NCBI RefSeq assembly: GCF_000183665.1
Contig: NC_014774.1
Coordinates: 1,189,302-1,253,301, forward strand
Source of the DNA: Candidatus Liberibacter solanacearum CLso-ZC1
Lineage (GTDB): Bacteria; Pseudomonadota; Alphaproteobacteria; Rhizobiales; Rhizobiaceae
Length of the DNA stretch: 64,000 nt
Reading direction: 5' to 3'
Shown: piece after piece, positions 19,794-28,359 of the stretch
Layout of the letters: each line of letters begins with the position of its first letter
Numbering within the stretch: the stretch's first letter is position 1
Made by a program: the position numbers and the translations under genes
Notes under the pieces: generated by a model
What the model was told of the DNA's origin: nothing
Databases searched by the model: none
Seen by the model: only the letters and a program-made list of their open reading frames with translations

Positions 19794-20435
19794 CTAGGGC
19801 ACATGACCTTCAGTCTGTCGGGAAAGGATTGCGGAAAACTCATCCGAAAATCCTTCCATTTGCACTGAAAATTTTTTTGCATCTTCCATAAATTTATTAT
19901 AAGCTATGGAAGATGGAATAGATACACATAGCCCTAAAATGATGCTCATCAAAGATTCTATTATTTCAGGAATAAAAAAAATAATATTAGCATGAGGCCC
20001 TGCTATATTTTGAAAAAATCCTACCATCCCTAACACAGCCCCTAAAAGACCTACAAGCAAACCAACTGAAGACATAGTGCCAAGAAAACTCAATCTCTCT
20101 GTTATATCTTCCAATTCTCGAGCGATGGCAACATCCATCATACGATCTATTCGGTCTTGCATCCCGATAGAAGAACGCGCGCCTTGTTCATAACTCTTTT
20201 TCCACTCACACATAGCGGACATAAATATTGCAGCTAATCCAACATTATGCTTATCTTTTAATAATTTACATAATGATTCCAAAGACTGCCCAGACCAAAA
20301 AAGTTGTTCGAATTCTCTAAAATTACGACGAATCATAATAAAGTTCACAATTTTTTGAACGATAATGCTCCAACTAAAAATAGAAAAAACCAACAATAGA
20401 ATGATGACACACTTAACCGCTAATCCCATTTGCAT
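19794..20435 (-). CDS. tolQ: TolQ proton-channel subunit (apparent 5' frameshift)
   Basis: This MotA/TolQ/ExbB-family protein has three membrane segments and the conserved SVGLLVGLLGAVLGMVGFF region. From the ATG at 20435 it has 213 residues and begins MQMGLAVK, mid-way through the normal N-terminal region. The true start is probably the ATG at 20485 (separate entry), which needs one extra base in the A6 run at 20436-20441 to be in frame. TolQ with TolR powers TolA; no TolR is visible. As drawn, the frame lacks an upstream ribosome-binding sequence. Confidence 0.85.
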   Translation of the reverse strand: MQMGLAVKCVIILLLVFSIFSWSIIVQKIVNFIMIRRNFREFEQLFWSGQSLESLCKLLKDKHNVGLAAIFMSAMCEWKKSYEQGARSSIGMQDRIDRMMDVAIARELEDITERLSFLGTMSSVGLLVGLLGAVLGMVGFFQNIAGPHANIIFFIPEIIESLMSIILGLCVSIPSSIAYNKFMEDAKKFSVQMEGFSDEFSAILSRQTEGHVP

Positions 20436-20485
20436 AAAAAAGGAAAAATATTCACATCCATAATAGCCAATCCAAAATTATCCAT
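20420..20485 (-). other. Ribosome-binding site and first codons of tolQ in a shifted frame
   Basis: A GGAGGA sequence (20493-20498 on the forward strand, read leftward) precedes an ATG at 20485 by 7 bases. The frame reads MDNFGLAIMDVNIFPF and then stops at 20420. Adding one T within the T6 run (forward A6 at 20436-20441) joins it to FMQMGLAVK, reproducing the family N-terminus in which GLA...DVS...FMQAG is typical. This indicates a single-base deletion near the start of tolQ. Confidence 0.7.
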
Positions 20486-20702
20486 AAATCTTTCCTCCGA
20501 AGAGAAGAATCCATTCCTAATAACATCAAATCTCATTTCTCAAGAAGATTTACTGATCTCAAAAACCTCTTTCTACCCAATGCACTATATGTGAACATAG
20601 TCAAACCCTCTAGAATTGTTTTTGACACGACACTCTTTATTACCACTGGAAGCCTGCAAAACGAATCTATTGCGTAGGAAAATAAAACACGACGAACTCC
20701 AT
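20486..20702. other. Intergenic region where ybgC would be expected
   Basis: The thioesterase gene ybgC usually lies between ruvB and tolQ. Only 217 bp remain. A leftward frame in it contains VLFSYAIDSFCRLPVVIKSV, faintly like the C-terminal strand and GRP-RLP segment of YbgC. I treat this as possible debris only. Confidence 0.25.
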
Positions 20703-21737
20703 TTACTCTTTCTTGCCACAAAAGGTATTTTGCACTTTATAAGGAATAGAAATACCAAGATGTTTCCAAGCACTGGGCATTAAAAGCCTTCCACGTGGCG
20801 TACGCTGAATAAAACCCTTTTGTATCATATAAGGCTCTATCAAATCTTCTATAGCGTCTCTAGGCTCAGAAAGACCTGCAGAAATAGTCTCTATGCCGAC
20901 TGGTCCACCTCCAAAATGACGAGCAATCATTGTCAAATAACGCACATCAAGTTGATCAAAACCCATCTTATCCACTGAAAGACGCACCAAAGCCTCATCT
21001 GCTATATCTCTTGTAATAATCTCAGCATGCGCTACCTCTGCAAAATCTCGTACACGACGCAATAATCTTCCAGCGATACGCGGAGTTCCCCTGGATCGCA
21101 TAGCAATTTCGTATGCAGCTTCATCTGTTATGGGCAATCCTATTAACTTTGCCCCTCTATGCACTATGGTTTTTAAATCCTCTACCTCATAAAAATTTAA
21201 TCTAATAGGAATACCAAAACGATCTTGTAAAGGATTGCTGAGAAGTCCAACTCTCGTTGTCGCAGCAATAAGCGTAAAACGCGATAAATTAATTTTCACA
21301 GAACGAGCAGATGGACCTTCTCCAACCATAAGATCAAGTTGAAAATCTTCCATAGCAGGATAAAGAATCTCTTCCACGATAATACTTAGTCTGTGTATTT
21401 CATCAATAAACAAGACATCACGATCTTCTAAATTAGTAAGCAACGCCGCAAGATCGCCCGCCTTCGCAATCACAGGACCTGAAGTTGAACGGAAATTTAC
21501 CCCTAATTCCCTAGCAACGACCTGTGCTAAAGTAGTTTTTCCAAGACCTGGAGGACCCACAAACAATACATGGTCTAAAGCTTCAGAACGCGCTTTAGCT
21601 GCTTCTATAAAAACCTTGAGATTAGAACATGCTTCAGTTTGACCCGTGAATTCATCTAAAGTTCTCGGACGCAATAAAAGAACATCACCATCTTCCTTAG
21701 ATACACTATGAGATAATAGTCCCTCACGATCCGTCAT
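20703..21737 (-). CDS. ruvB: Holliday junction ATP-dependent helicase RuvB
   Basis: A complete 344-residue AAA+ motor. Walker A GPPGLGKT is at 61-68, Walker B is LFIDEIH, sensor 1 is IAATTRVG, and the C-terminal winged helix ends in PRGR. With RuvA it drives branch migration; RuvC cuts the junction. The leftward ruvC-ruvA-ruvB order is canonical. Confidence 0.97.
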   Translation of the reverse strand: MTDREGLLSHSVSKEDGDVLLLRPRTLDEFTGQTEACSNLKVFIEAAKARSEALDHVLFVGPPGLGKTTLAQVVARELGVNFRSTSGPVIAKAGDLAALLTNLEDRDVLFIDEIHRLSIIVEEILYPAMEDFQLDLMVGEGPSARSVKINLSRFTLIAATTRVGLLSNPLQDRFGIPIRLNFYEVEDLKTIVHRGAKLIGLPITDEAAYEIAMRSRGTPRIAGRLLRRVRDFAEVAHAEIITRDIADEALVRLSVDKMGFDQLDVRYLTMIARHFGGGPVGIETISAGLSEPRDAIEDLIEPYMIQKGFIQRTPRGRLLMPSAWKHLGISIPYKVQNTFCGKKE

Positions 21738-21771
21738 TTTATACTAATCTTCATGGAATTATAAACATCGT

Positions 21772-22398
21772 TTAACATGTCATCTCTCTCAAAGCCAATC
21801 GAATGATCTGACTATCATCAGTAATATTTTTCTCTTTTTTGAGGATCGAAACAACAGCGACTGTTGCCTGATCTTGACCATATCCTAAATTCACCAATGC
21901 AGATATAGCATCAATCGCAGATGAAGACATAGATTCACATACATTCGATTTCTCTCCATTCAAACAGGATATTTCTTTTTTTTCTGAAGAAGACAGAGAA
22001 ACCGCCTTTCCTTTAAGTTCTATCATAATACGATTAGATACTTTCGCACCAATTCCAGGAATCTGAGCAAGAATCTTATTGTTTTGCAAGATGATAGAAT
22101 CGACTAATTCTACTGGTGTAATACGAGAAAGTACACCCATCGCTACTCTTGCCCCTACACCTTGCACACTTTGCAATAAAACAAACCATTTCCGTTCTAA
22201 ATCAGATAGAAATCCAAAAAGTCGAATTTGATCCTGTCGCACATGTGTCTCAACAAACAAAGTACAAAAATCACCTATCTTACCCAAGCAAGATAATGTA
22301 CGGATCGGACAGTAAACTATATAACAAATACCTTGCACATCAATCAACACATAATCCTCATACAATCCCTCAATATTGCCTTTAATTTTACCTATCAT
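21772..22398 (-). CDS. ruvA: Holliday junction branch-migration protein RuvA
   Basis: A 208-residue protein with the N-terminal OB fold (MIGKIKGNIEG), the paired helix-hairpin-helix motifs (LQSVQGVGARVA and LAQIPGIGAKVSNRIMIELKGK) and a C-terminal RuvB-binding domain after a Ser-rich linker. It holds the four-way junction for RuvB. It lies 34 bp upstream of ruvB. Confidence 0.96.
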   Translation of the reverse strand: MIGKIKGNIEGLYEDYVLIDVQGICYIVYCPIRTLSCLGKIGDFCTLFVETHVRQDQIRLFGFLSDLERKWFVLLQSVQGVGARVAMGVLSRITPVELVDSIILQNNKILAQIPGIGAKVSNRIMIELKGKAVSLSSSEKKEISCLNGEKSNVCESMSSSAIDAISALVNLGYGQDQATVAVVSILKKEKNITDDSQIIRLALREMTC

Positions 22399-22451
22399 AT
22401 TTCTACGACCTTCTAATCACATACAACACACGCATTTGACAAAGCTCCATT

Positions 22452-22958
22452 TTATGATTCAATTTTATAACGATTATAGTTCGTATGATGTGCATGACAT
22501 ACAGCTATCGCCAATGCATCAGCTGCATCTTTTCCTTTGAACATGATCCCTGGTATTAACATCTTTAACATCATATGAATTTGTCTTTTATCTCCATGCC
22601 CAACACCTATTACCGCTTTTTTAATAGTATTTGGAGCATATTCAGAAACGGAAATTCCGGTAAGAGCGGGTGATAAAATAGCTATTGCCCGAGCTTGACC
22701 TAATTTGAGCGTAGCCACTGCATCTTTATTGACAAAAACCTGCTCAACAGCTGCTTCCTCAGGATGAAAATCACGCATTATATCAGCTAAACCCTCATAT
22801 AATTGACGTAAGCGAACTGCAAGCGACTGTTGCGCACAAGAAACAACTGTTCCAGAAGAAACAAAACATAAATTATCTCCTACGGCATCAATAATTCCCC
22901 ATCCAGTTCGTCGGAGGCCAGGATCAATTCCTATAATCCGAATTGATTTGCGTGTCAT
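22452..22958 (-). CDS. ruvC: Crossover junction endodeoxyribonuclease RuvC
   Basis: A 168-residue resolvase with an RNase H fold. Catalytic acidic residues are visible: D12 ([12 protein letters not shown]), E72 (AAVEQVF) and D144/D147 ([10 protein letters not shown]). It cuts Holliday junctions symmetrically. It is the first gene of the leftward ruvCAB cluster. An unrelated phage RuvC-like protein is encoded at 44703-45140. Confidence 0.96.
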   Translation of the reverse strand: MTRKSIRIIGIDPGLRRTGWGIIDAVGDNLCFVSSGTVVSCAQQSLAVRLRQLYEGLADIMRDFHPEEAAVEQVFVNKDAVATLKLGQARAIAILSPALTGISVSEYAPNTIKKAVIGVGHGDKRQIHMMLKMLIPGIMFKGKDAADALAIAVCHAHHTNYNRYKIES

Positions 22959-23218
22959 TTAAAAATCCCTTTAAGAAATCAAAAGTAAGCAAGAAATAGA
23001 TATTTATCAAGGCAATAGACTTTATTATATGTTCATACTTGACATTATACCGACATTTAACAAATCTACACCACAAATAATCTTGCTTGCGAAAAGAAAG
23101 ATTGTTCCTAAAAAAATTTTCCTTTGATCTTTAGAATAAGAAAACCTTTTAAAAAATCGCATTCTAGACATAACAACAGGTTGGTATAACCCAAATTTTT
23201 GTGTATATAAAGTATAAA

Positions 23219-23295
23219 GATCTCGTAGCTCAGCAGGATAGAGCACCAGATTCCTAATCTGGTTGTCGCGCGTTCGAATCGCGCCGGGATCACCA
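23219..23295 (+). tRNA. tRNA-Arg (CCU anticodon)
   Basis: The 77-nt gene has acceptor pairing GATCTCG with CGGGATC (one T-G pair), the D-arm GCTCAGCAGGATAGAGC, anticodon arm CCAGA-TTCCTAA-TCTGG giving anticodon CCU, T-arm core GTTCGAATC, and an encoded CCA. tRNA genes of this type are common phage integration targets. The prophage begins about 1.9 kb downstream, with the glycosylase and lipoprotein genes between, so a role as attachment site is unproven. Confidence 0.96.
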
Positions 23296-23451
23296 TTAAA
23301 ACTATAACTTATTGATTTAAAGTTGTTTTTTATAAGATCTAGTCTTACCTTTTAAAAGGTGCGACTAATGCTAGCAATTCACCTCCGTGTTTTTATCTCA
23401 CTTTTCAACAACAACTCCGCTTCAACTTCTCGTCTCAATACTGTGATCCAA

Positions 23452-23964
23452 ATGACCAAACATATCTTACCTAGAGAATTTTATGAACGTAATACACTAG
23501 ATGTCTCCAAACAACTCTTAGGAAAAGTATTGAAATTCTCTCATTACCGAGGGATTATTACAGAAATTGAAGCTTATATAGGTCAGGACGATCCCGCCTG
23601 TCATGCTGCTAAGGGTTATACCCCCCGGAATTCTGTAATGTTTGGAATCGCTGGATTTTCGTATATTTATTTTATATATGGAATGTACTATTGCCTAAAT
23701 ATTGTTACTGAAAAAGAAGGATTTCCTGCCGCAATCCTCATTCGAGGAATAGAATTAATAGAACCTGTACAATTAACCATTAATGGACCAGGGAAATTAT
23801 GCAAGTATTTATCTATTTCAAAAGCCAACAATGCTTTTGATTTAACTACAGATCACAATTTTTGCGTTTATAATAAAGATAAAAAAATTAAATATATTCG
23901 CACACCTAGAATTGGAATAAAAAAAGGCACTGACAAGCTCTGGAGATTTAAAATTATCCCATAA
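23452..23964 (+). CDS. DNA-3-methyladenine glycosylase (AAG/MPG family), compact
   Basis: From the ATG at 23452 the protein has 170 residues. Family motifs are present: LLGKVL, GIITEIEAY with the catalytic glutamate, DDPACHAAKGYTPRN, MFG..GFSYIYFIYGMYYCLN, AAILIRG, NGPGKLC and PRIGI. It removes alkylated purines. The loop between ILIRGIE and NGPG is about 20 residues shorter than usual. The frame is open upstream to a GTG at 23359, but that extension has no family similarity, so I prefer the internal ATG. Confidence 0.88.
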   Translation: MTKHILPREFYERNTLDVSKQLLGKVLKFSHYRGIITEIEAYIGQDDPACHAAKGYTPRNSVMFGIAGFSYIYFIYGMYYCLNIVTEKEGFPAAILIRGIELIEPVQLTINGPGKLCKYLSISKANNAFDLTTDHNFCVYNKDKKIKYIRTPRIGIKKGTDKLWRFKIIP

Positions 23965-24393
23965 ATGAATACATCCCATATAAGAATCTGCCAACAGACT
24001 AATAATCGATTCTTATAACCAGAAGCAAGGATTCTACTATGTTTTCTTTATTATAACTCCGTACCTTTTGAGTATCAGATTATCACTCACTTTTCAATTA
24101 CAACTTCTATACTACGACAGTCCATTCAACCGTCATAGCCTAATCAATTAAAAGCTGTGGCATTGTATTGACTCACGCAATCTGTAGGTGTTAGTTGTAG
24201 TACACACTATCGTATCTGGAGAGGTAAAACATGAGTATCAAAAAACTAGGATTAGTCTCTACGATAGCAGTGTTGTCAGTAACCATTTCCCTAGGTGGCT
24301 GTGATAATACGAAACCTAAAGCAGCAGAATCGGCAGCTAAAGTAGCTGAAGTAGCTAAAGCAGCAGCTGATAAAAAAGCAGCTGACGAAGCTG

Positions 24394-24660
24394 AAGAAGC
24401 AAGAGTAAAAGCTGAAGAAGCAAGAGTAAGCCGAAGAAGCAAGATTAAAAGCTGAAGAAGCAAGATTAAAAGCTGAAGAGGCAAGATTAAAAGCTGAAGA
24501 GACAAGATTAAAAGCTGAAGAAGCAAGATTAAAAGAAGAAGCAAGATTAAAAGCTGAAGAAGCAAGAGTAGCTGAAGAGGCAAGATTAAAAGCTGAAGAA
24601 GCAAGATTAAAAGCTGAAGAAGCAAGATTAAAAGAAGAAGCAAGATTAAAAGCTGAAGAA
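24394..24660. repeat. Tandem ~21-bp repeats encoding AEEARLK
   Basis: About a dozen imperfect copies of GCTGAAGAAGCAAGATTAAAA run in tandem, some shortened to 15 bp or with AGATTA replaced by AGAGTA. They encode a highly charged coiled coil. The frameshift in the host gene lies at the start of this array, consistent with slippage. Reverse-strand reading of the array yields long artificial Leu- or Ser/Phe-rich frames. Confidence 0.85.
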
Positions 24661-24705
24661 AAAGTTAGAAAAGAAGCAGAAAAATATAAAGCTGAAATAG
24701 AAGAG

Positions 24706-25000
24706 CTAGAAGCTGAACGTAATAAATATACAGCTGGAATAAAAGAAATAGAAGTTGAACGTAATAAACTTAAAGCTGAAAAATTAGCGTTGGCAAAAAC
24801 TGTAGTAACAAATGAAGAATTCGTGTTGGCAAAAATAGAAGAAATAGAAGTTGAACGTAATAAACTTAAAGCTGGAGCAGAAGAAATAAAAGCTGGAATA
24901 GAAGAAATAAAAGCTGGAATAGAAGGGCTAGAAGCTGAACGTAATAAATATACAGCTGGAATAAAAGAAATAGAAGTTGAACGTAATAAACTTAAAGCTG
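24706..25000. repeat. Perfect 73-bp direct repeat inside the coiled-coil gene
   Basis: Positions 24706-24778 and 24928-25000 are identical and encode LEAERNKYTAGIKEIEVERN plus four further residues. A third partial copy of the VERNKLKAG part lies between them. The repeat shows that the rod part of this protein changes length by duplication. Confidence 0.85.
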
Positions 25001-25136
25001 TAATAAAAGAGCAGGAAAAATTGTCATATGCAGCAGAACGTTCCAAATTAACTCCCTGGCAGCGACTACAGAACGGTTACATTACTCTTGCCCAATATGA
25101 TGAAATAAAATATCATGAGCGTCATCCATATGGATA

Positions 25137-25613
25137 CTAACCCCGTTTCTTTTGTACTATTTTATCTGTGTACCAGAAGCCCAGGATACAAGCGATAATC
25201 TCTTGTTCAAAAGGGCTTAGGATCGAAAGGGGGCTTCTGTCAAAGATGCCCTCTTTCACACTCCACCAGACGAGTAGCGGATAAACAATGATCCAAAACA
25301 ACGTTGTAAGGGGTCGTATTAAGGTGTTCAAGCCATCAATCCATTTGACACCACTCTTGACCTTTTGAGCTTTTATTCTTGCTAATCTGATTGGCTGATC
25401 AACTTTAAGTTCTTCAATTGCGTATTTGATATCTGCAAGATCTAGTTGAGTAGAGCTGTTAATCCTAGTTTGCTCAAGCTTCATCTTATCATATTCAATC
25501 GATTGTTTCTGCATCAGATATTCTAATACACCATCAGCTATTTTCTCAAAAACTGAGGGAACAAAACGAAGAGCAAATCTAAATAGTCCACCTGCAAGAA
25601 ACGACTGTATCAT
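25137..25613 (-). CDS. Putative phage holin (3TM GTA-type)
   Basis: This 158-residue protein has an N-terminal amphipathic or membrane segment, a central charged region, and two hydrophobic segments near residues 104-120 and 133-150. The stretch WIDGLNTLIRPLTTLFWI resembles the RPL(I/T)-containing segment of 3TM holins of gene-transfer-agent type. It is the last gene of the late operon and overlaps the preceding gene by 4 bp. Holin function is inferred from topology and position; no endolysin is recognisable beside it. Confidence 0.55.
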   Translation of the reverse strand: MIQSFLAGGLFRFALRFVPSVFEKIADGVLEYLMQKQSIEYDKMKLEQTRINSSTQLDLADIKYAIEELKVDQPIRLARIKAQKVKSGVKWIDGLNTLIRPLTTLFWIIVYPLLVWWSVKEGIFDRSPLSILSPFEQEIIACILGFWYTDKIVQKKRG

Positions 25614-25867
25614 TGTTTAAGCCACGCTTTGAGATTATAGAGTGCGTAGATGATGGCAGAAAGAGAAGCGGTTATTGCACCACTCGTTTTAATAAATGAA
25701 GCAAGACCTTTTGAAGTGTTGAGAATCTGTAAAATGCTTTTAATATCATTTTGCTGTTCATTGTAATGTCTTTCAAAAACTTTACAATGGGTAATGAGAC
25801 AATCAACTTTGGCGTTGAGTTCATTAAACTCTTGCTTCGTTACGTACTGTTCTTGCCTTTTAGTCAT
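25610..25867 (-). CDS. Small phage membrane protein with coiled-coil N-terminus
   Basis: An 85-residue protein with a coiled-coil-like first 50 residues and a single C-terminal membrane segment (about 62-80). That architecture is like XhlA-type hemolysin/holin partners. It is coupled by ATGA overlaps to both neighbours, so it is probably part of a lysis or ejection cassette with the next gene. No specific family is recognised. Confidence 0.6.
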   Translation of the reverse strand: MTKRQEQYVTKQEFNELNAKVDCLITHCKVFERHYNEQQNDIKSILQILNTSKGLASFIKTSGAITASLSAIIYALYNLKAWLKQ

Positions 25868-28296
25868 CCTATATTACTCCTGCTTTTACGGAGTTCACGA
25901 TTCATAGCTAACCTATCCTTATACCCCTCGTTGAAGTACTCACAGAGGTTATCTACTACCATCTTCTGGAAAGCCGCTTTTACATAAAATAAGTTCTTTA
26001 AAGGCATATTATTAGCGACTTCCTTGGCTAATTTGGCATTGGCTTTAGCTTTTTTTTCTTCATCTTCCCCGAAGATATTTCTGGACACTTCCAAACCAGC
26101 GTCTCCCAAACCAATAACGGTTGAAGCTACAGGGACAGAATGCAAGAGGTCTTTGAAGTCATGGTGATATTCGTTGAAAAATCTATCATAGTGCGTAAGA
26201 GTTCTTGCAGTCATTAAAGCTAATACCTTTGGATCGGTAAAATCGTCGAGTTCTTGACCAGTTAAAGCCTTTCTTGCTGTGTTGGCGACAATCCCCTCTA
26301 AAACAATACCAAAAGCTAAGAACTTTGCCCTATAAGACCAAGCTGACATGCCATTCGCTCCACCAACAAGGGTTTTAGGAACAGCCCATAAATGCTTCTC
26401 CGCCATGGAAATTGGAGTGGTTAAGAATTGAGTAACAAGGCTCAACCCTGGTATGCCTCCCCTGCTAGATGTGTACTTTGTATCTCTTAACGAAGAGCCA
26501 ACTGATCCTCTTGCATTATCTTGCGTTTGAGACCAAATATACCCGCTCATCTTGCTCGATAGATCACCCATCATTCGCTCAATAGACTTGTTCTCAGAAC
26601 GAGCAAGTGTGACAAGATCAGGATGCCTACACTCTCGGATACTATCGGGCGTCAATAACCTCCCAGCATCAAGCTCAACCTTGGACAAAGCATGCATATC
26701 GGATTGGGTAAAACCATAATCTTTAATAAGTGTCTTGAATGTCTGCTCCCCATAACGAGATTTAAAATCTTCTAGACCCTTAAATCCCCTTGTTACTTCC
26801 CCCATCCACGAGGACGTAAAACCAAAAGATAAATCTCGCTGAAACCTATCTAAAGCTTTCAGACCTTGCCACTTAACCGTTTTCTCCGCTAATACTTTCA
26901 TTCCAGAAACAAACTTACTTTGATTGTGAAACTCATTCATCATCCCTGTAATAGCCATCTCGCCAGCTGGGGCAAATGCTCGAATAGATGCTTTATAATT
27001 AGCGTTCGTTAGATGCCTCTTAAACTCTGGCAAAGCCCTAGACCAAAACGGCATTCCCTGCCTATGAGAACCCATAACCACACAATTTATTGTCTCTGGA
27101 AGGGCGGAAAATATCTGCATCCCAAAACTCTTAACCACTTGAAAAGTCGAAAACCCTGATTTCAGCTCCCTCAGATTAATTTGTGCGTTAGATAACTCAT
27201 GATCAAGCATCTCACTGGATATCGTCAATCTATCCCAAAGGATATTGGCTTCTTTGTATAATCCACCCATCTTTGTAACATCGCTTGCCGTCTTAGCACT
27301 CTTTAAATCGTTCTCGTAGGCTTGCGTAATAACCCACCTAAAATTGTTATCAGCATTAGAACCAAACGTACGGGCTATCTCAATATCACGAATAAGAGGG
27401 TCTATGGTCATTCTCACAAGGTCTTCAGCGTTTAATCCTGTTTTTCCGAATGCTGCATTGTAATCGCTGTAGTGTTCATCTAAAAGGAACAAATGCCGTG
27501 GTTGCTTTCTACTTCCGCCAACAGAGGCTTTACCCGCCTGTTCAGCCCCGCCAGAAGCTAATATCTTGTTTCGTCCCTCGCTGGATTTGGTATCCCAAAC
27601 ATGCCCTAGAAACTCTGTTAATCCTTTGCCATAAAGTCCTTTTTTGTCGTATGCTTCCACATCAACCCAAGGCATGATCGTCTCAATCCACGCTTTCTTG
27701 CCCTTAGCCCTTATTTTTAGGGCATCATCAGGCTGCGGACTACCCCAATTATCTAATGGATGAAGAAGTCCCATATCTTCCGCTTGAGCTGTAACCCTAT
27801 CCCTTATTTTGCGATAGGCTCGCCCAAACTTATTCACTTGTGGATCATCGGTCTCAACCCCCCTTAGGGCTTTGGTGATCTTTTCGTTCGTTATTGGATC
27901 CGCCGAGAACCCTAGGTTTTTTGACCCTAAATCCTCAAAATCATGAAAGGCTTTCCGAGCGTTCGCTTGCTCTCCTTTAATTCTACTCTCTATAGATGCT
28001 GTCGTTTCATATCTCAAAAAGTTCTTAAGAGTGTTCAGTTGTTCCCCATGTTTAGCCCTGCCAACACCTCCGAGAGTCTCTGACATTGCAAAAGCACCAT
28101 TCTCTAAAAGAAGTAAATGTGCTTTCTCACTCAGTGCCTTAACTTTATCCGCCGTCTTAAGGTTCTTAAAACTCTCATTCAGCTCTAATCCTGATAGGGC
28201 TTGCTTAGATACTCTCTCAATCTGGTCTAGATCCTCTGGTTCTAACTTCCACTCGCCAGCAAGCTTTTTGACCCTTTCAATACATTCTGGATGCAT
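25864..28296 (-). CDS. Large internal virion protein (podovirus type)
   Basis: An 810-residue, mostly helical protein without a signal peptide. Its position after other virion proteins and before the membrane cassette matches the large internal or ejection proteins of T7-like and related podoviruses. I see no lysozyme or transglycosylase motif. A patch of hydrophobic residues occurs near 640-690 (AKFLAFGIVLEGIVANTA). Role inferred from context. Confidence 0.6.
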   Translation of the reverse strand: MHPECIERVKKLAGEWKLEPEDLDQIERVSKQALSGLELNESFKNLKTADKVKALSEKAHLLLLENGAFAMSETLGGVGRAKHGEQLNTLKNFLRYETTASIESRIKGEQANARKAFHDFEDLGSKNLGFSADPITNEKITKALRGVETDDPQVNKFGRAYRKIRDRVTAQAEDMGLLHPLDNWGSPQPDDALKIRAKGKKAWIETIMPWVDVEAYDKKGLYGKGLTEFLGHVWDTKSSEGRNKILASGGAEQAGKASVGGSRKQPRHLFLLDEHYSDYNAAFGKTGLNAEDLVRMTIDPLIRDIEIARTFGSNADNNFRWVITQAYENDLKSAKTASDVTKMGGLYKEANILWDRLTISSEMLDHELSNAQINLRELKSGFSTFQVVKSFGMQIFSALPETINCVVMGSHRQGMPFWSRALPEFKRHLTNANYKASIRAFAPAGEMAITGMMNEFHNQSKFVSGMKVLAEKTVKWQGLKALDRFQRDLSFGFTSSWMGEVTRGFKGLEDFKSRYGEQTFKTLIKDYGFTQSDMHALSKVELDAGRLLTPDSIRECRHPDLVTLARSENKSIERMMGDLSSKMSGYIWSQTQDNARGSVGSSLRDTKYTSSRGGIPGLSLVTQFLTTPISMAEKHLWAVPKTLVGGANGMSAWSYRAKFLAFGIVLEGIVANTARKALTGQELDDFTDPKVLALMTARTLTHYDRFFNEYHHDFKDLLHSVPVASTVIGLGDAGLEVSRNIFGEDEEKKAKANAKLAKEVANNMPLKNLFYVKAAFQKMVVDNLCEYFNEGYKDRLAMNRELRKSRSNIG

Positions 28297-28359
28297 TACT
28301 TGCCCCCTCTCTCATAAAAGCACGATATTGCACTCTCAATGAGCTTATGCTTAACAATG

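Larger units (their letters stand above)
24231..25140 (+). pseudogene. Coiled-coil lipoprotein gene with a frameshift
   Basis: The gene starts at an ATG at 24231 after a GGAGAGG ribosome-binding sequence and encodes a lipoprotein signal peptide with lipobox LGGC (Cys24). An Ala/Glu/Lys-rich coiled coil then begins. The frame breaks near 24430, where one extra A appears in GTAAGCC, and stops at 24455. The next frame continues the same heptad pattern without stops to 25140, ending HERHPYGY. An intact gene would encode about 300 residues: a lipid-anchored rod of AEEARLK-type repeats. The same repeat occurs in the phage virion protein at 33087-35570. It sits at the prophage edge; whether it is host or phage is unclear. 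Confidence 0.6.

Noticed and set aside
23219..23295. tRNA-Arg as the prophage attachment site
   Set aside because: No second copy of the tRNA 3' end is seen in the window, no integrase is visible, and two other genes lie between it and the prophage; the right end is outside the window.
23108..23296. Leftward 62-codon frame over the tRNA
   Set aside because: Typical shadow frame of a tRNA gene (it begins with the antisense of the T-arm).
24394..24660. CRISPR-like array of regular repeats
   Set aside because: The units are contiguous, have no spacers, and are translated as a coiled coil; no cas genes are near.
24191..25046. Long leftward Leu-rich and Ser/Phe-rich frames
   Set aside because: They are complementary-strand readings of the AEEARLK tandem repeat; composition is artificial and no start site is present.
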